Assembly (NCBI GenBank): GCA_947372225.1
Contig: CANBSV010000001.1
Span: 1 to 64,000 of the forward strand
Source: Burkholderiales bacterium
Lineage (GTDB): Bacteria > Pseudomonadota > Gammaproteobacteria > Burkholderiales > Burkholderiaceae_C
Length of the DNA: 64,000 nucleotides
Direction of reading: 5' to 3'
Shown here: positions 24,581 through 37,541 of the stretch, piece by piece
How positions within the stretch are numbered: position 1 is the stretch's first letter
Layout of the letters: every line of letters starts with the position of its first letter
Translations under genes and position numbers: made by a program
The notes under the pieces: generated by a model
What the model was told of the DNA's origin: nothing
The model's database searches: none
What the model saw: the letters and a program-made list of their open reading frames with translations, nothing else

Positions 24581-25972
24581 TCAGCGCTTGGGCGGACCCG
24601 AGCGCGGGCCTGACGACGGACCGCCTCGTCCGCCACCGGATCCGGAACGTGGGGGACCACCGCGTCCACCGCCGCCACCGCCCGGACGGCCACCACCGCC
24701 GCCGCCACCAGGACGCCCACCGCCCCCGCCGCCGGGGCGACCACCGCCGCCGCTCGGGCGAAAGCCGCGACCGGCGCCTTCACCGATCACCATGCGGCCC
24801 AGCACGATGGGCTCGGGCTTTTCGCCCGCAGGTGGCGCGAAGCCTTCGATGATTTCCTTCGGGATCTCGTGCTTGATGAGACGTTCGATGTCGCGCAGGA
24901 AGCCGTTTTCGTCGACGCACACCAGCGAAACCGCCTCGCCGGTCGAGCCCGCGCGGCCGGTGCGGCCGATGCGGTGCACATAGTCCTCGGGCACGTTGGG
25001 CAGCTCGAAATTGACCACGTGGGGCAGCTGGTCGATGTCGATGCCGCGCGCGGCGATGTCGGTGGCCACCAGCACCGTGAGGTCGCCGGTCTTGAACTCG
25101 GCCAGCGCCTTGGTGCGCGCGGCCTGGCTCTTGTTGCCGTGGATGGCCATCGCGCTGATGCCTTGCTTTTCAAGGAACTCGACCAGCTTGTTGGCGCCGC
25201 TCTTCATGCGGGTGAACACCAGCACCTGGTCCCAGTCGTTGGTCTTGATCAGGTGCGCGAGCAGGTCTTTCTTCATCTCGCGGCCCACCGGGTGGACCTT
25301 TTGCACGATGCTGTCGTTGGTCTGGTTGCGCCTGGCGACTTCGATCAGCGCGGGCTTGTTGAGCAAGCGGTCGGCCAGCGCCTTGATCTCGTCACTGAAC
25401 GTCGCTGAAAACAGCAGGCTTTGCTTTTGCGCCGGCACGATGGCCAGCACCTTCTTGATGTCGTGGATGAAGCCCATGTCGAGCATGCGGTCGGCTTCGT
25501 CGAGCACGAAGATCTCGATGTGGCTCAAATCCAGCGTGCGCTGCTGGTGGTGGTCGAGCAGACGGCCGGGGGTGGCCACCAGGATGTCCACGCCCTTGCG
25601 CAGCCGGTCGATCTGCGGCTGCATGCCCACGCCGCCGAACATCACCATGCTGGTGAGCTTGCTGTACTTGCCGTAGGTGCGAACGCTTTCTTCGACCTGT
25701 GCGGCGAGCTCGCGTGTGGGGGTGAGGATCAGCGCGCGGATGGGCAGGCGGCCCTTGGCATCGCGCACCGCGGGCTTTTCCATCAGGCGGTGCAGCATGG
25801 GCAGCGTGAAGCCGGCCGTCTTGCCGGTACCGGTCTGGGCACCGCCGAGCAGGTCGCCGCCGCCGAGCACGACCGGAATCGCCTGGGCCTGGATGGGGGT
25901 GGGGGTGGTGTAGCCGTATTCGGTGACGGCGCGCAGCAAGGGCTCGGCAAGGCCGAGATCAGAAAAATTCAT
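24581..25972 (-). CDS. rhlE: DEAD-box RNA helicase, RhlE type
   Basis: A 463-residue helicase. All core motifs are present: Q motif (MNFSDLGL...[12 protein letters not shown]), [37 protein letters not shown], and [10 protein letters not shown] with [10 protein letters not shown]. The last 75 residues are a run of Gly/Arg/Pro repeats ([12 protein letters not shown]), an RGG-like RNA-binding tail. RhlE acts in ribosome assembly and RNA decay at low temperature. The start at 25972 ([13 protein letters not shown]) matches the family. Confidence 0.93.
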   Translation of the reverse strand: MNFSDLGLAEPLLRAVTEYGYTTPTPIQAQAIPVVLGGGDLLGGAQTGTGKTAGFTLPMLHRLMEKPAVRDAKGRLPIRALILTPTRELAAQVEESVRTYGKYSKLTSMVMFGGVGMQPQIDRLRKGVDILVATPGRLLDHHQQRTLDLSHIEIFVLDEADRMLDMGFIHDIKKVLAIVPAQKQSLLFSATFSDEIKALADRLLNKPALIEVARRNQTNDSIVQKVHPVGREMKKDLLAHLIKTNDWDQVLVFTRMKSGANKLVEFLEKQGISAMAIHGNKSQAARTKALAEFKTGDLTVLVATDIAARGIDIDQLPHVVNFELPNVPEDYVHRIGRTGRAGSTGEAVSLVCVDENGFLRDIERLIKHEIPKEIIEGFAPPAGEKPEPIVLGRMVIGEGAGRGFRPSGGGGRPGGGGGGRPGGGGGGGRPGGGGGGRGGPPRSGSGGGRGGPSSGPRSGPPKR

Positions 25973-26205
25973 GTGGGATTGAAGCCCTCGGGCTTGCGCC
26001 AGCCGGGCTGTGGTTCGCGGCCTGCTGTTGCCCGCAAGGGGCACACCAGTCGGAAGGCGCGAGGGGTTCAGGGTGTCGGAGTCGACAGCGACGCGATGAC
26101 TGGATCCGCGGCGCTGCGGTGGAGTGTAAGGGTTCCACCTGATACGTCAGGCCTTGAACGGGGCCAAAAGCCGGTCTGATCCCCTGATGGCCTGGCCACG
26201 CCATG

Positions 26206-26238
26206 AAAAAAGCGGGCCGGGCAAGTGCCCTGCCCGCT
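26206..26238 (-). terminator. intrinsic terminator of the M4 protease gene
   Basis: Read leftward, an AGCGGGC...GCCCGCT stem with an inner AGGGCA/TGCCC segment is followed by six T. It starts about 20 bases after the protease stop codon and is a textbook terminator. Confidence 0.88.
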
Positions 26239-26259
26239 GTGATCAGACGCTGGTCGCGA

Positions 26260-27864
26260 TCAGGGGCGTCCCACGGCCGTCCAGGCAGCGGCGACGGCGG
26301 CCTGTTCGACCGAGGTGATGCCGTAGAGGTCCTTGGCCGCGCTGATGGTGGCCGCGCGCGCACCGGCAAAATTGGTGCTTGAGGTCATGTAGACCGTCAG
26401 CGCGCGATACCAGATCTTCTCGGCCTTGGCGCGGGTGATGCCCGTGAGCGTGCCGGTGCCGCTGGCCACGCGGGTGTTGCCTGCCGCGCAGGTCTTGCTG
26501 GGCACGCCGGCCTTGGTGCCTTCGGACAGCAGGTAGAAGAAGTGGTTGGCCACGCCCGACGAGAAGTGCACGTCCAGGGTGCCCACGGTGCTGTACCAGC
26601 AGTCGGCGGATACACCGTCGATGCTGGGCGTGATCATCGAGCGCAGGAACTTGTTCGTGCCGCTCTTGACCACCTTCTCTCCGATCAGGTAGTCGCCTGC
26701 ATCGGTGGTGTTGGCCGCGTAGTACTCGACGGCGGTGCCGAAGATGTCGCTGGTGGCTTCGTTCAGGCCGCCGGATTCGCCCGAATAGGTCAGGTTGGCC
26801 GTGCGCGCGGTGATGCCGTGGGTCATCTCGTGTGCAGTGATGTCGAGGGACACCAGCGGGCCGAGGATCGTGCCATCGCCGTCGCCAAAGGTCATGCAAA
26901 AGCAGGTGTCGGACCAGAACGCATTGGCGTATTTGGAACCATAGTGCACCTGGTTGTAAGAACCCACGCCGTTGTTGGCGATGCCGGTGCGGGCGTGCAC
27001 GTTCTTGAAATAGTCCCAGGTGACGGCCGTGCCGTACTCGGCATCGACCCCCACGGTCTGCATGGCGGCTGCGGTCAGGCCGGTGGCACCGGTTCCAAAC
27101 ACGTTGGCCGCGGTGGTGGCGCCGGTGACCGTGAAGATGGCGCCCACGCCAGTGGTCAGGCTGTTCATGTTGACCGTGTACATGTTGCCCCTGCCCGGAT
27201 CGCGAAGGTTGAGCTTGCCGGTCACCAGATCGGTGGTCAACGCCACTGTGCCGCTGTAGAGCGACTTGCCGGTGCCCGCCAGCGCCGAGGTCTTGATGTC
27301 GTTCCAGGCTTCGAGGATCTGGCCGGTGCTGGCGTCGACGATGACGTGCATCTCCATCGGCGTGCCGTCGGCTTGCTGCCCGAACAGGCGCACGTCGTAG
27401 GCCAGCGCGGGGATGTCGCCGCGGGCGTAGACCATCAGTTCCGGCGCGACGTTGTTGGTGCTCCCGCCGTACGCGTTGAATGCCAACTTGATCGCGCTGC
27501 CCATTGAAACGGTGGCGGTGCGCGCGGGGTTGATCGCTCGCGCGAGCGACATCGACGCGTTGCGGAAGTTGCCGCTGCTTTCGTTGTGCACCACCAGATC
27601 GCCGCCCAGTACGCGCATGTCGCGGAAGGTGCGGTTGAGGCGGATGTGCTGCACCCCGTCGGAGTCGACCACATGGTCGGCCACGGAGTAGGCGTGGTCG
27701 GCGCCGTGCAAGGTGTAACCCGAGAACGATTTGACGTTGGCCAGCGCGCGGTCCTCGGACTTCTTCAAATCCGCAGCCGTCAAGCTGCCGGCCCACGAGG
27801 GGCTGCCCAGACAAAGCAAAGCCGCAGCAATCGCGATGACGGTGATTTGGGTGGGGGTGCGCAC
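26260..27864 (-). CDS. M4-family (thermolysin-like) zinc metalloprotease
   Basis: A 534-residue secreted protease. GTG at 27864 is chosen because AAGGAG lies six bases upstream and it gives a clean signal peptide (to SWAGS, about residue 26); an ATG at 27882 has no such site. A FTP/PepSY-type propeptide occupies about 30-200. The catalytic domain has His345-Glu346 and His349 (HEMTHG) and the third ligand Glu369 (GGLNEATSD), then the active-site His in VHFSSGVANHF. It degrades extracellular proteins after self-cleavage. It has its own terminator. Confidence 0.92.
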   Translation of the reverse strand: MRTPTQITVIAIAAALLCLGSPSWAGSLTAADLKKSEDRALANVKSFSGYTLHGADHAYSVADHVVDSDGVQHIRLNRTFRDMRVLGGDLVVHNESSGNFRNASMSLARAINPARTATVSMGSAIKLAFNAYGGSTNNVAPELMVYARGDIPALAYDVRLFGQQADGTPMEMHVIVDASTGQILEAWNDIKTSALAGTGKSLYSGTVALTTDLVTGKLNLRDPGRGNMYTVNMNSLTTGVGAIFTVTGATTAANVFGTGATGLTAAAMQTVGVDAEYGTAVTWDYFKNVHARTGIANNGVGSYNQVHYGSKYANAFWSDTCFCMTFGDGDGTILGPLVSLDITAHEMTHGITARTANLTYSGESGGLNEATSDIFGTAVEYYAANTTDAGDYLIGEKVVKSGTNKFLRSMITPSIDGVSADCWYSTVGTLDVHFSSGVANHFFYLLSEGTKAGVPSKTCAAGNTRVASGTGTLTGITRAKAEKIWYRALTVYMTSSTNFAGARAATISAAKDLYGITSVEQAAVAAAWTAVGRP

Positions 27865-28153
27865 GGTTACTCCTTGAAACATATCGGCTCGGGTGGTTTC
27901 GACCGGCTTGAGGCCGGGCTTGAGCGTGATCTCGGGGGTGAAACGTGAACATGTCACGCCCGATACGGTTTGTTGGCGTGTGCCGCGCTTGTCGGCGCCG
28001 GATCGGCGGCGCGTGTGCGGTGTGGCGGTGTCGAACGGCTGGGTCAGCCACCGGCGCGATCGGGTCTGCGGCCACAATACGCGCTGAGTTTTTGCCTGAG
28101 CGGCCCGGTCCGCTCAGAGCGTGTTTGCCACCCCCACACAGTCAGGTTGCCGC

Positions 28154-28230
28154 ATGGCCCAGTACGTCTTGTCGAAACAACTGTCCGCCTGCGGCGGCCT
28201 CCACTCAACTTGTTCGCGGAGGGCCGCGTA

Positions 28231-28231
<1 letters not shown>
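28154..28231 (+). other. 25-codon leader ORF coupled to ettA
   Basis: An ATG at 28154 opens a 25-codon frame whose stop TAA shares its last base with the ettA start (TAATG). Its first five residues, MAQYV, are the same as EttA's, while the rest (LSKQLSACGGLHSTCSRRAA) is unrelated. It could be a leader peptide that couples or regulates translation, or a scar of a local duplication of the start region. There is no strong ribosome binding site before it. Confidence 0.35.
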
Positions 28232-29891
<1,660 letters not shown>

Positions 29892-29895
<4 letters not shown>

Positions 29896-32645
29896 ACCCG
29901 CTGCGCCACCTGTCGAGGCTGGCGCAAGGGCTGGCTGTGCTGTTGCCGGGGTTGCTGCTGGCCGCCTGCGCGGCAGGGCCGCACGCTGGTGGAGCGCAGG
30001 CGGCTGTGGCGCCCGCGCCGGTGGCTGCGGCCTCGGGTGTGTCGGGCAGCGGCTCCACGGCCAAGCCGGCGGCTGCTGGCGCGAGTGCGCCGGGCGCGGC
30101 TGCCGCGGGTGCACCCCGGCCGTTTGCCGAGGTGATCAAGGACGCCAAACCCGTGGCCGGGCTGCTCACGGTCTGGCAAAAGGACGAGAAGTTCTGGCTC
30201 GAACTCAAGCCATCGGACCTGAACCAGCCGTTCTTCTTGTCGCCCAAGCTCAAGACCGGGTTGGGCGAGGGCCGCTTCTTCGGCGGCCTGATGGGCGAAG
30301 AGCTCGTCGTCGAATTTCGCCGGGTGCACAACCAGGTGCAAATGCTCGCGCGCAACACCGAATTCATCGCCACGGCGAAGACACCCACTGGTCGTGCGGT
30401 GGAAGCGGCGTTTTCGCCGAGCCTGCTGTCGTCGGCTGCGGTGGTGAGCCAGCCACACCCAGAGCGCAAGTCGGTGCTCGTCGAAGCCAATGCGCTGTTC
30501 ATCAACGACATGACCGGCGTGGCGGTGAGCCTGCAACGCTACTACCGCCAGGGTTACGCGCTCGACGCGCGCAACTCGGCGATCACCGATGTGCGCGGCA
30601 ACCCCGATCTGCTGGTGCTCGAGGTGCTCAGCCACTACGCCACGCCCACGATTTCGCTGCCCACGCCGGGCGCGCCACCCGGCGCGCCGGTGCCCACGGC
30701 GCCGCGCTCGGTGCCCGATCCGCGCAGCCTGTTCATGACGCTGCACTACTCGCTGGCGAAGCTGCCCGAGCAGGTGATGGCCCCGCGCAAGGCCGACGGC
30801 CGCATCGGCTACTTCAGCACCAATGTGTCCGACTACACCGACGATCTGGCGCGCACGCCGCGCCAGCGCTACGTGAACCGCTGGCGGCTCGAGAAGAAGG
30901 ACCCGGCAGCTGCGTTGTCCGAACCGGTCAAACCCATCACCTACTGGCTGGACCGCACCTTGCCGCTCAAGTACCGCGATGCCGTCACGGCCGGCGTGCT
31001 CGAGTGGAACCAGGCCTTTGCGGCCATCGGCTTCAAGGACGCGATCCATGTCGAGGTGCAGCCCGACGACGCCACCTGGGACACCCTGGACTTCGGCCGC
31101 GCATCGCTGCGCTGGATGACCAACGCCAACCCGGCGTTCGGCGCCATCGGGCCTAGCCATGTCGATCCCCGCTCGGGCGAGATCCTTGACGCGGACATCG
31201 GCATCGAGAGCCTGTCATCGCGCAACCTGCGCGCCTTGCGCTCGCAGGTGCTGGCCGCGCCGGTGGCTCCTGAGCTGCCCACCGAGCTGGCGGCGCGCGG
31301 CATGCGCCCCCAGGCGCTGTGCGATTACGCCGACCAGGCTGCCGAGCAGCTGGGCTATGCGTTGGATGTGCTCGAGTCGCGGGGTACCCTGGACCCAGCG
31401 GGTCCTGAAGCCGAGAAATTCGTGCAGGCCTACCTGAAGGACGTGACCATGCACGAGGTCGGTCACACGCTGGGGCTGCGGCACAACTTCCGTGCGTCTC
31501 GCGCGTACTCGGATCAGCAACTGGCCGATCCGGCTTTCACCGCAGTGCACGGCATTGCCGGCTCGGTGATGGAGTACTCGCCGATCAACCTGTCGACCCC
31601 GGATGTGCCGCTGGATCGGCAAGCCACGCCGTTCAATCCGACGCTCGGCCCTTACGACTACTGGGCGATCGAATACGCCTACCGACCGATCGCGGCCGAT
31701 CAAGAGGACAAGCAGCTGTCGGACATCGCCGCGCGCAGCGCCGAGCCGCTGCTGGCCTTTGGCACCGACGAGGACAACTCGCTGGGCATCGATCCTGAAA
31801 CGCTGCAGTTCGACCTGGGCAGCGACGTGGTGGCCTTTGCCCGCAAACGCATCGAGATCGGCCGCGACTTGCTCAAGCGACAGGAGTCCCGTGTGCTGGC
31901 ACCCGATGCCGACTACTCCGTGCTGCGCCGATCGGTGGGCTATGCGTTGCGCGACATGGGCCGCGCCGCGACCGTGCTCACGCGGCAGATCGGCGGCGTG
32001 CGCACGGTGCGCGACCACGCGGGCAGCGGGCGGGATCCGTTGCTGCCGCTGCCGGCACCGCAGCAGCGTGCTGCACTCGATCTGCTGGCGCGAGGATTTC
32101 TGTCGGCCGACAGCTTCCACGTCTCACCCGCGCTGCAACGCCGGCTGGCGGTCGATTACCTCGAGCGCGGCGATGCGGCGATGCATGGCGATGGCGCCTT
32201 GGCGACCGATTTTTCGCTGGCCTCGCAGGTGATCGAGCTTCAGCGCAGCGTGCTGGGTCAGTTGCTGAGCGATGCCGTGGCGGCGCGGCTTCTCGACAGC
32301 GAGGACAAGCTGCCCAAGGATGCTTTGCGCCTGGCCGAGCTGTATGGCCGGCTCAACGACGCGGTGTGGAGCGAACTCGGCCAGACCGGGGACATCGCCC
32401 CGGCGCGCCGCGAACTGCAGCGAGACCATGTGAACCGACTGGCGTCTCAATTGCTGAGACCGTCCGCCCTGAGTCGCGTCGACGCGCGCAGCCTGGTGCG
32501 TGCTCAGGCGCACACGCTGCTCGATCGCATGACGGCTGCCGCCCGGCGCCCGGGGCTGGGCAGTGACGCACGCGCCCACCTGGAAGACAGCGCCGACACC
32601 CTGCGTCAGGCGCTCACCGCCAAGCTGCAGCGCACTGGCGCCTGA
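29892..32645 (+). CDS. large zinc-dependent metalloprotease lipoprotein (DUF4953/DUF5117 type)
   Basis: A 917-residue protein starting at a GTG that overlaps the ettA stop. The signal peptide ends in a lipobox-like LLLAACA. After an Ala/Pro-rich linker come DUF5117-like sequence (about 90-330), the zinc-binding HEVGHTLGLRHNF (gluzincin/metzincin-type HExxHxxGxxH) near residue 527, then VMEYSPIN, a Met-turn-like segment. It probably acts at the cell surface or in the periplasm on unknown substrates. Overlap with ettA suggests co-transcription, though no functional link is known. Confidence 0.88.
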
Positions 32646-32650
32646 GGCGG

Positions 32651-33373
32651 TCAGCGTTCGGGTCGAACCACCACGAACCCTCGTCGGCGGCCGCCGTTGC
32701 CGGCGTCTGGGGTGTCCATGGCTGCGAACAGGTCGGCGGTGCTGACCCACACCGGCGGATATCGGTAGCGCGCCACATCCAGGATCAGAAAGCGGTCGCT
32801 CTGCTCGTCGTAGGCGGCCAGCGGCGAGATGTGCCCGCCCTTGCCCTGGCCGAGTTCGACGCGTGCGTAATTCACCACCACGTGGCGCCCGCTGCGAGCC
32901 ACCGCAGCGCTGGCCACACGGCGAAACTGTTCGACGCTGCTGGCATCCGCGTGATGGACCTGGGCAAACACGCCATGCACCTCGGCCAGCGCTGCGAACT
33001 GGTCGAGCGTCATGCCCTCCTTGAGCAACACCTGAGGTGACAGGACGGCGGCTGTGCGCGCGTCGAGCACGTTGTCCTGCGTGAAAGTTCGGTAGGTCTC
33101 CAGCTCGGGCACCGGTGGCGCAGCGACCCCCATCGCATTGAGCACCATCACCAGCGTGGCGACGCCGCAGTAGGACAGGTTTTTCTGGGTGACGAACTGG
33201 GCGCTCAGCGGGCCCCAGGCACGCCTCGCCGTGCTTTGCATCAGCAACTGTTCGCCTTCATCGCTGAGCAGGCTGATCGGCGGCGTGAGTGGTGTCTCGG
33301 CCTGGGCCGAGCCCACCGTCAGCACCAGGACGAGGACCCCGGTGCGAAACCAGACTGCGAGAGCCTGGCCCAT
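32651..33373 (-). CDS. phytochelatin synthase-like exported protein
   Basis: A 240-residue protein with a signal peptide (to AQA, about residue 25). The papain-like triad of the phytochelatin synthase family is in place: Cys69 (NLSYCGVATLVMVLNAM), His181 (GGHISPLAAYD) and Asp199 (FLILDVARYRYPPVWV). Bacterial forms have only this catalytic half and mostly hydrolyse glutathione to gamma-Glu-Cys rather than build phytochelatins; here it would act in the periplasm. It ends 5 bases from the convergent metalloprotease stop; ppnP lies 7 bases upstream. Confidence 0.88.
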   Translation of the reverse strand: MGQALAVWFRTGVLVLVLTVGSAQAETPLTPPISLLSDEGEQLLMQSTARRAWGPLSAQFVTQKNLSYCGVATLVMVLNAMGVAAPPVPELETYRTFTQDNVLDARTAAVLSPQVLLKEGMTLDQFAALAEVHGVFAQVHHADASSVEQFRRVASAAVARSGRHVVVNYARVELGQGKGGHISPLAAYDEQSDRFLILDVARYRYPPVWVSTADLFAAMDTPDAGNGGRRRGFVVVRPER

Positions 33374-33380
33374 CAGACCA

Positions 33381-33692
33381 TCAGCCGAAGTGGCAGATGT
33401 AGTGCAGGGCCTGCGTCACCTCGATGTCAAACGAGGACTGGCCGGGCACGCTGAACGACTGGCCGGCGGCGTAGTCGACCCAGTGCTGGCTGTTGGCCAT
33501 GCGAACGCGGCAGCTGCCTTCGACCAGTTCCATCACCTCGGGCGCGCCGGTGTTGAAGGTCAGCGTCGAGGGCAGGATGACGCCCACGCTTTTCTTGATG
33601 CCGTCGGCCAGCACGATGCTGTGCGACACGCACTTGCCGTCGAAGTAGACATTGGCGCGCGTGCTGATGGTGGCGGTGATGTGATCGGTCAT
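33381..33692 (-). CDS. ppnP: pyrimidine/purine nucleoside phosphorylase PpnP
   Basis: A 103-residue small cupin of the DUF1255/YaiE family, now known as PpnP, which splits many nucleosides with phosphate. The diagnostic blocks VYFDGKCVSHSIVLADGIKK and SVGVILPSTLTFNTGAPEVM are present, and the length is typical. It lies 33 bases after argG on the same strand and 7 bases before the phytochelatin synthase-like gene, so the three may be co-transcribed. Confidence 0.93.
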   Translation of the reverse strand: MTDHITATISTRANVYFDGKCVSHSIVLADGIKKSVGVILPSTLTFNTGAPEVMELVEGSCRVRMANSQHWVDYAAGQSFSVPGQSSFDIEVTQALHYICHFG

Positions 33693-33725
33693 GGTGCGGG
33701 CTCGTGTGGGGTAAGGCTTGACGGC

Positions 33726-35694
<1,969 letters not shown>

Positions 35695-35748
35695 GCAAGA
35701 AGCCTAAGCAAAGAACGTGACAAGGGCCACAGGGCCAGCCCCGATGTC

Positions 35749-36300
35749 TCAGGGGTTCAACCGGTTCGGTCTGATCTCGACCGAGCGGTCGCCTTCGCTG
35801 ACCCACAGCGTGCCGTCTTGCACCGTGACTTGCAACTGCATGTTGCGTTGCGCCAGCGCGGCGAGCGCCTGGCTTTGCACCGGGTCGATCTGCCACACCG
35901 CCACGTTTCGCGTGCGGGTGATACGGGTTTCGATGCCGCGCCACCACACCGGCGTGCTCGCGGTGTAGCTGAGCACGGTGACGCGCTCGGCGCGTGGACT
36001 GGCCTTGAGGATGCGCCGCTCGTCGGGCTGGCCGACATCGATCCAGTGCGTGATCTGCCCGGTGAGGTCCTTTTGCCAGAGGTCCGGCTCTTCGGTGTCC
36101 CACAGGCTCTTGGCCAACTCGAGCGCCCCGTTGCGCGGATCGGCGGGCACATGAAGCGCATAGGCCAGCACCCGGATCATCATGCGTTCGTCGGTTTCCG
36201 ACGGGTGACGGGCGATGGTCAGCGAGTGATCGCCGTAGACGTTGCGGTCCATGTCGCTGATCTGCAGGCTGGCTTTGTAGATGGTGGCCTTCAGTGCCAT
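35749..36300 (-). CDS. yaeQ: YaeQ family protein
   Basis: A 183-residue YaeQ, recognised from MALKATIYKASLQISDMDRN at the start, followed by HSLTIARHPSETDERMMIRV. YaeQ has a PD-(D/E)XK nuclease-like fold with no settled function; in E. coli it was tied to transcription elongation in RfaH mutants. The ATG at 36300 matches family N-termini. It is 54 bases upstream of the exonuclease gene. Confidence 0.93.
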   Translation of the reverse strand: MALKATIYKASLQISDMDRNVYGDHSLTIARHPSETDERMMIRVLAYALHVPADPRNGALELAKSLWDTEEPDLWQKDLTGQITHWIDVGQPDERRILKASPRAERVTVLSYTASTPVWWRGIETRITRTRNVAVWQIDPVQSQALAALAQRNMQLQVTVQDGTLWVSEGDRSVEIRPNRLNP

Positions 36301-36395
36301 GGCGACGTCCCGTTGAGATTCAATCGCGCATTGTCGGACCACCGCCCGTGGCGGCGCGACAATCCGCCCCCCACCTGCAGCTATCGGTCACCACC

Positions 36396-36668
36396 ATGAG
36401 CATGAAGAAATTCGACCTTGAAAAGAACAAGGCCCTGAAGATCAACGGCCAGATGAAGGCCGCTGGGGTGCCCGGGCGCTTCGCGCAGGGCTCGGGTGCC
36501 GTGGTCGACAAGCGCGAGCAGCGCCGGCTCGATTCGCAAGCCGGTCTGGTGCCATTTGCCTGCAAGCTGCCCGCCGAACTGGTCGCACGGCTGAACCAAC
36601 GCGCTGCGACTCACGAGGGCGGCGTGAATGCCTTGCTGGCCGGGTGGATCAACGACGCGCTGGGTTGA
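36396..36668 (+). CDS. small conserved-looking hypothetical protein
   Basis: A 90-residue, basic, soluble protein (MSMKKFDLEKNKALKINGQM, then AACKLPAELVARLNQRAATH-like C-terminal helix region). I do not know a function. The C-terminal third looks like a small helical DNA-binding module, reminiscent of ribbon-helix-helix proteins, but this is weak. It ends at a bidirectional terminator shared with the cold-shock gene. Confidence 0.6.
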   Translation: MSMKKFDLEKNKALKINGQMKAAGVPGRFAQGSGAVVDKREQRRLDSQAGLVPFACKLPAELVARLNQRAATHEGGVNALLAGWINDALG

Positions 36669-36710
36669 GCGTCGCCAGCCTTGAGGGGGGCGAAAGGAAT
36701 CGCCCATAAA

Positions 36711-36734
36711 AAAACGCGGCCGAAGCCGCGTTTT
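36711..36734. terminator. bidirectional intrinsic terminator
   Basis: A 10-bp stem AAAACGCGGC / GCCGCGTTTT with the loop CGAA; T-runs occur on both sides (TTTTT right, AAAAAAA left). It ends the rightward small gene and the leftward cold-shock gene. Confidence 0.92.
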
Positions 36735-36758
36735 TCGAAAGCCGAACCGGTGCGCTGT

Positions 36759-36968
36759 TTACAGCACGCGGATGTTGGCTGCCTGCAGGCCCTTTTGGCC
36801 TTGCTTGACTTCAAATTCGACCTTCTGGTTTTCGACCAGGGTCTTGAAGCCGGTGCCGGTGATGTCACGGAAGTGGGCGAAGAGATCAGCGCCGCCTGCA
36901 TCTTGAGCGATGAAGCCGTAGCCCTTGCTCTCGTTGAACCACTTCACGGTACCTGTTTGCGTCGTCAT
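36759..36968 (-). CDS. cold-shock domain protein (CspA family)
   Basis: A 69-residue CspA-type protein with RNP1 (KGYGFIAQD) and RNP2-like (LFAHFRDI) motifs, which bind single-stranded RNA or DNA and melt structure. AGGAA precedes the ATG. Upstream lies a hairpin plus seven-T tract (36988-37019) inside the presumed leader, which may control expression. It shares a terminator with the convergent gene. Confidence 0.95.
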   Translation of the reverse strand: MTTQTGTVKWFNESKGYGFIAQDAGGADLFAHFRDITGTGFKTLVENQKVEFEVKQGQKGLQAANIRVL

Positions 36969-36987
36969 GGACGTATTCCTATCAATC

Positions 36988-37019
36988 AAAAAAATATGCG
37001 GCTGCACATGCTGCCGCAT
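36988..37019 (-). promoter_or_regulatory. terminator-like hairpin in the cold-shock gene leader
   Basis: Read leftward, ATGCGGC ... GCCGCAT (with an inner AGCA/TGCA extension) is followed by A then seven T, ending about 20 bases before the cold-shock start. This is the form of an intrinsic terminator placed inside a 5' leader, so it could be an attenuator or a thermosensitive structure. It could instead end a transcript from further upstream. Confidence 0.5.
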
Positions 37020-37211
37020 GCAGAGACACTCAAGATCGAACTGGGGATTTCTTACGATCCCGCTTCAGAACAGAAGCAGGTGAGCTGAGATCACTAGCAA
37101 CCACGGTCTTTCGTATACCTGTGCTCGGAATGTACTCCATCGAGTGCCGGTGCAAAGCCCTGATTTGGGCTTTTGATGAAACACTATCTTCTTTTGTTCG
37201 GAACCCATCGC

Positions 37212-37454
37212 ATGCAATTGATTGATTTCGAACTGCGCGGCGAGTACATCGCGCTCGATGCGCTGCTCAAGGCAATGGGCCTGGCGCCGAGCGGTGGGGC
37301 CGCCAAGCTCATGGTCGCCGAAGGCCGGGTGCAAGTCGATGGCCGCGACGAGTTGCGCAAGACCTGCAAGATTCGCGCAGGTCAGGTGGTGTCCCTGGCG
37401 GGCGTGCGCATCAAGGTTCTGGCGCCCTCGGCTGGAGCCACTTCGGCCGATTGA
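37212..37454 (+). CDS. S4-domain RNA-binding protein (YbcJ type)
   Basis: An 80-residue single S4 domain: FELRGEYIALDALLKAMGLA, then GGAAKLMVAEGRVQVDGR and KIRAGQVV. The YbcJ group are small RNA-binding proteins, probably acting on ribosomal RNA. The ATG at 37212 matches family starts; an ATG 39 bases upstream is less likely. Confidence 0.88.
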   Translation: MQLIDFELRGEYIALDALLKAMGLAPSGGAAKLMVAEGRVQVDGRDELRKTCKIRAGQVVSLAGVRIKVLAPSAGATSAD

Positions 37455-37541
37455 CCTGCTCACGCCCGGGTTGATCCGGGGCATGTCCGCGCGATCAGGG
37501 TTGCGGTGTAATCGGCGACCCCGTTGCCCCCTGAGGCCTGA

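Noticed and set aside
24600..24780. Repetitive G/C tract that might be a tandem repeat or CRISPR-like array
   Set aside because: It encodes the Gly/Arg/Pro tail of RhlE; there are no spacers, and the unit is a codon-level GGN/CGN repetition.
26243..28075. Long alternative frame (about 600 codons) on the minus strand over the M4 protease
   Set aside because: It is rich in Arg/His/Pro, has no motifs, and coincides with the protease frame that shows signal peptide, HEMTHG and terminator; it is a GC-driven shadow.
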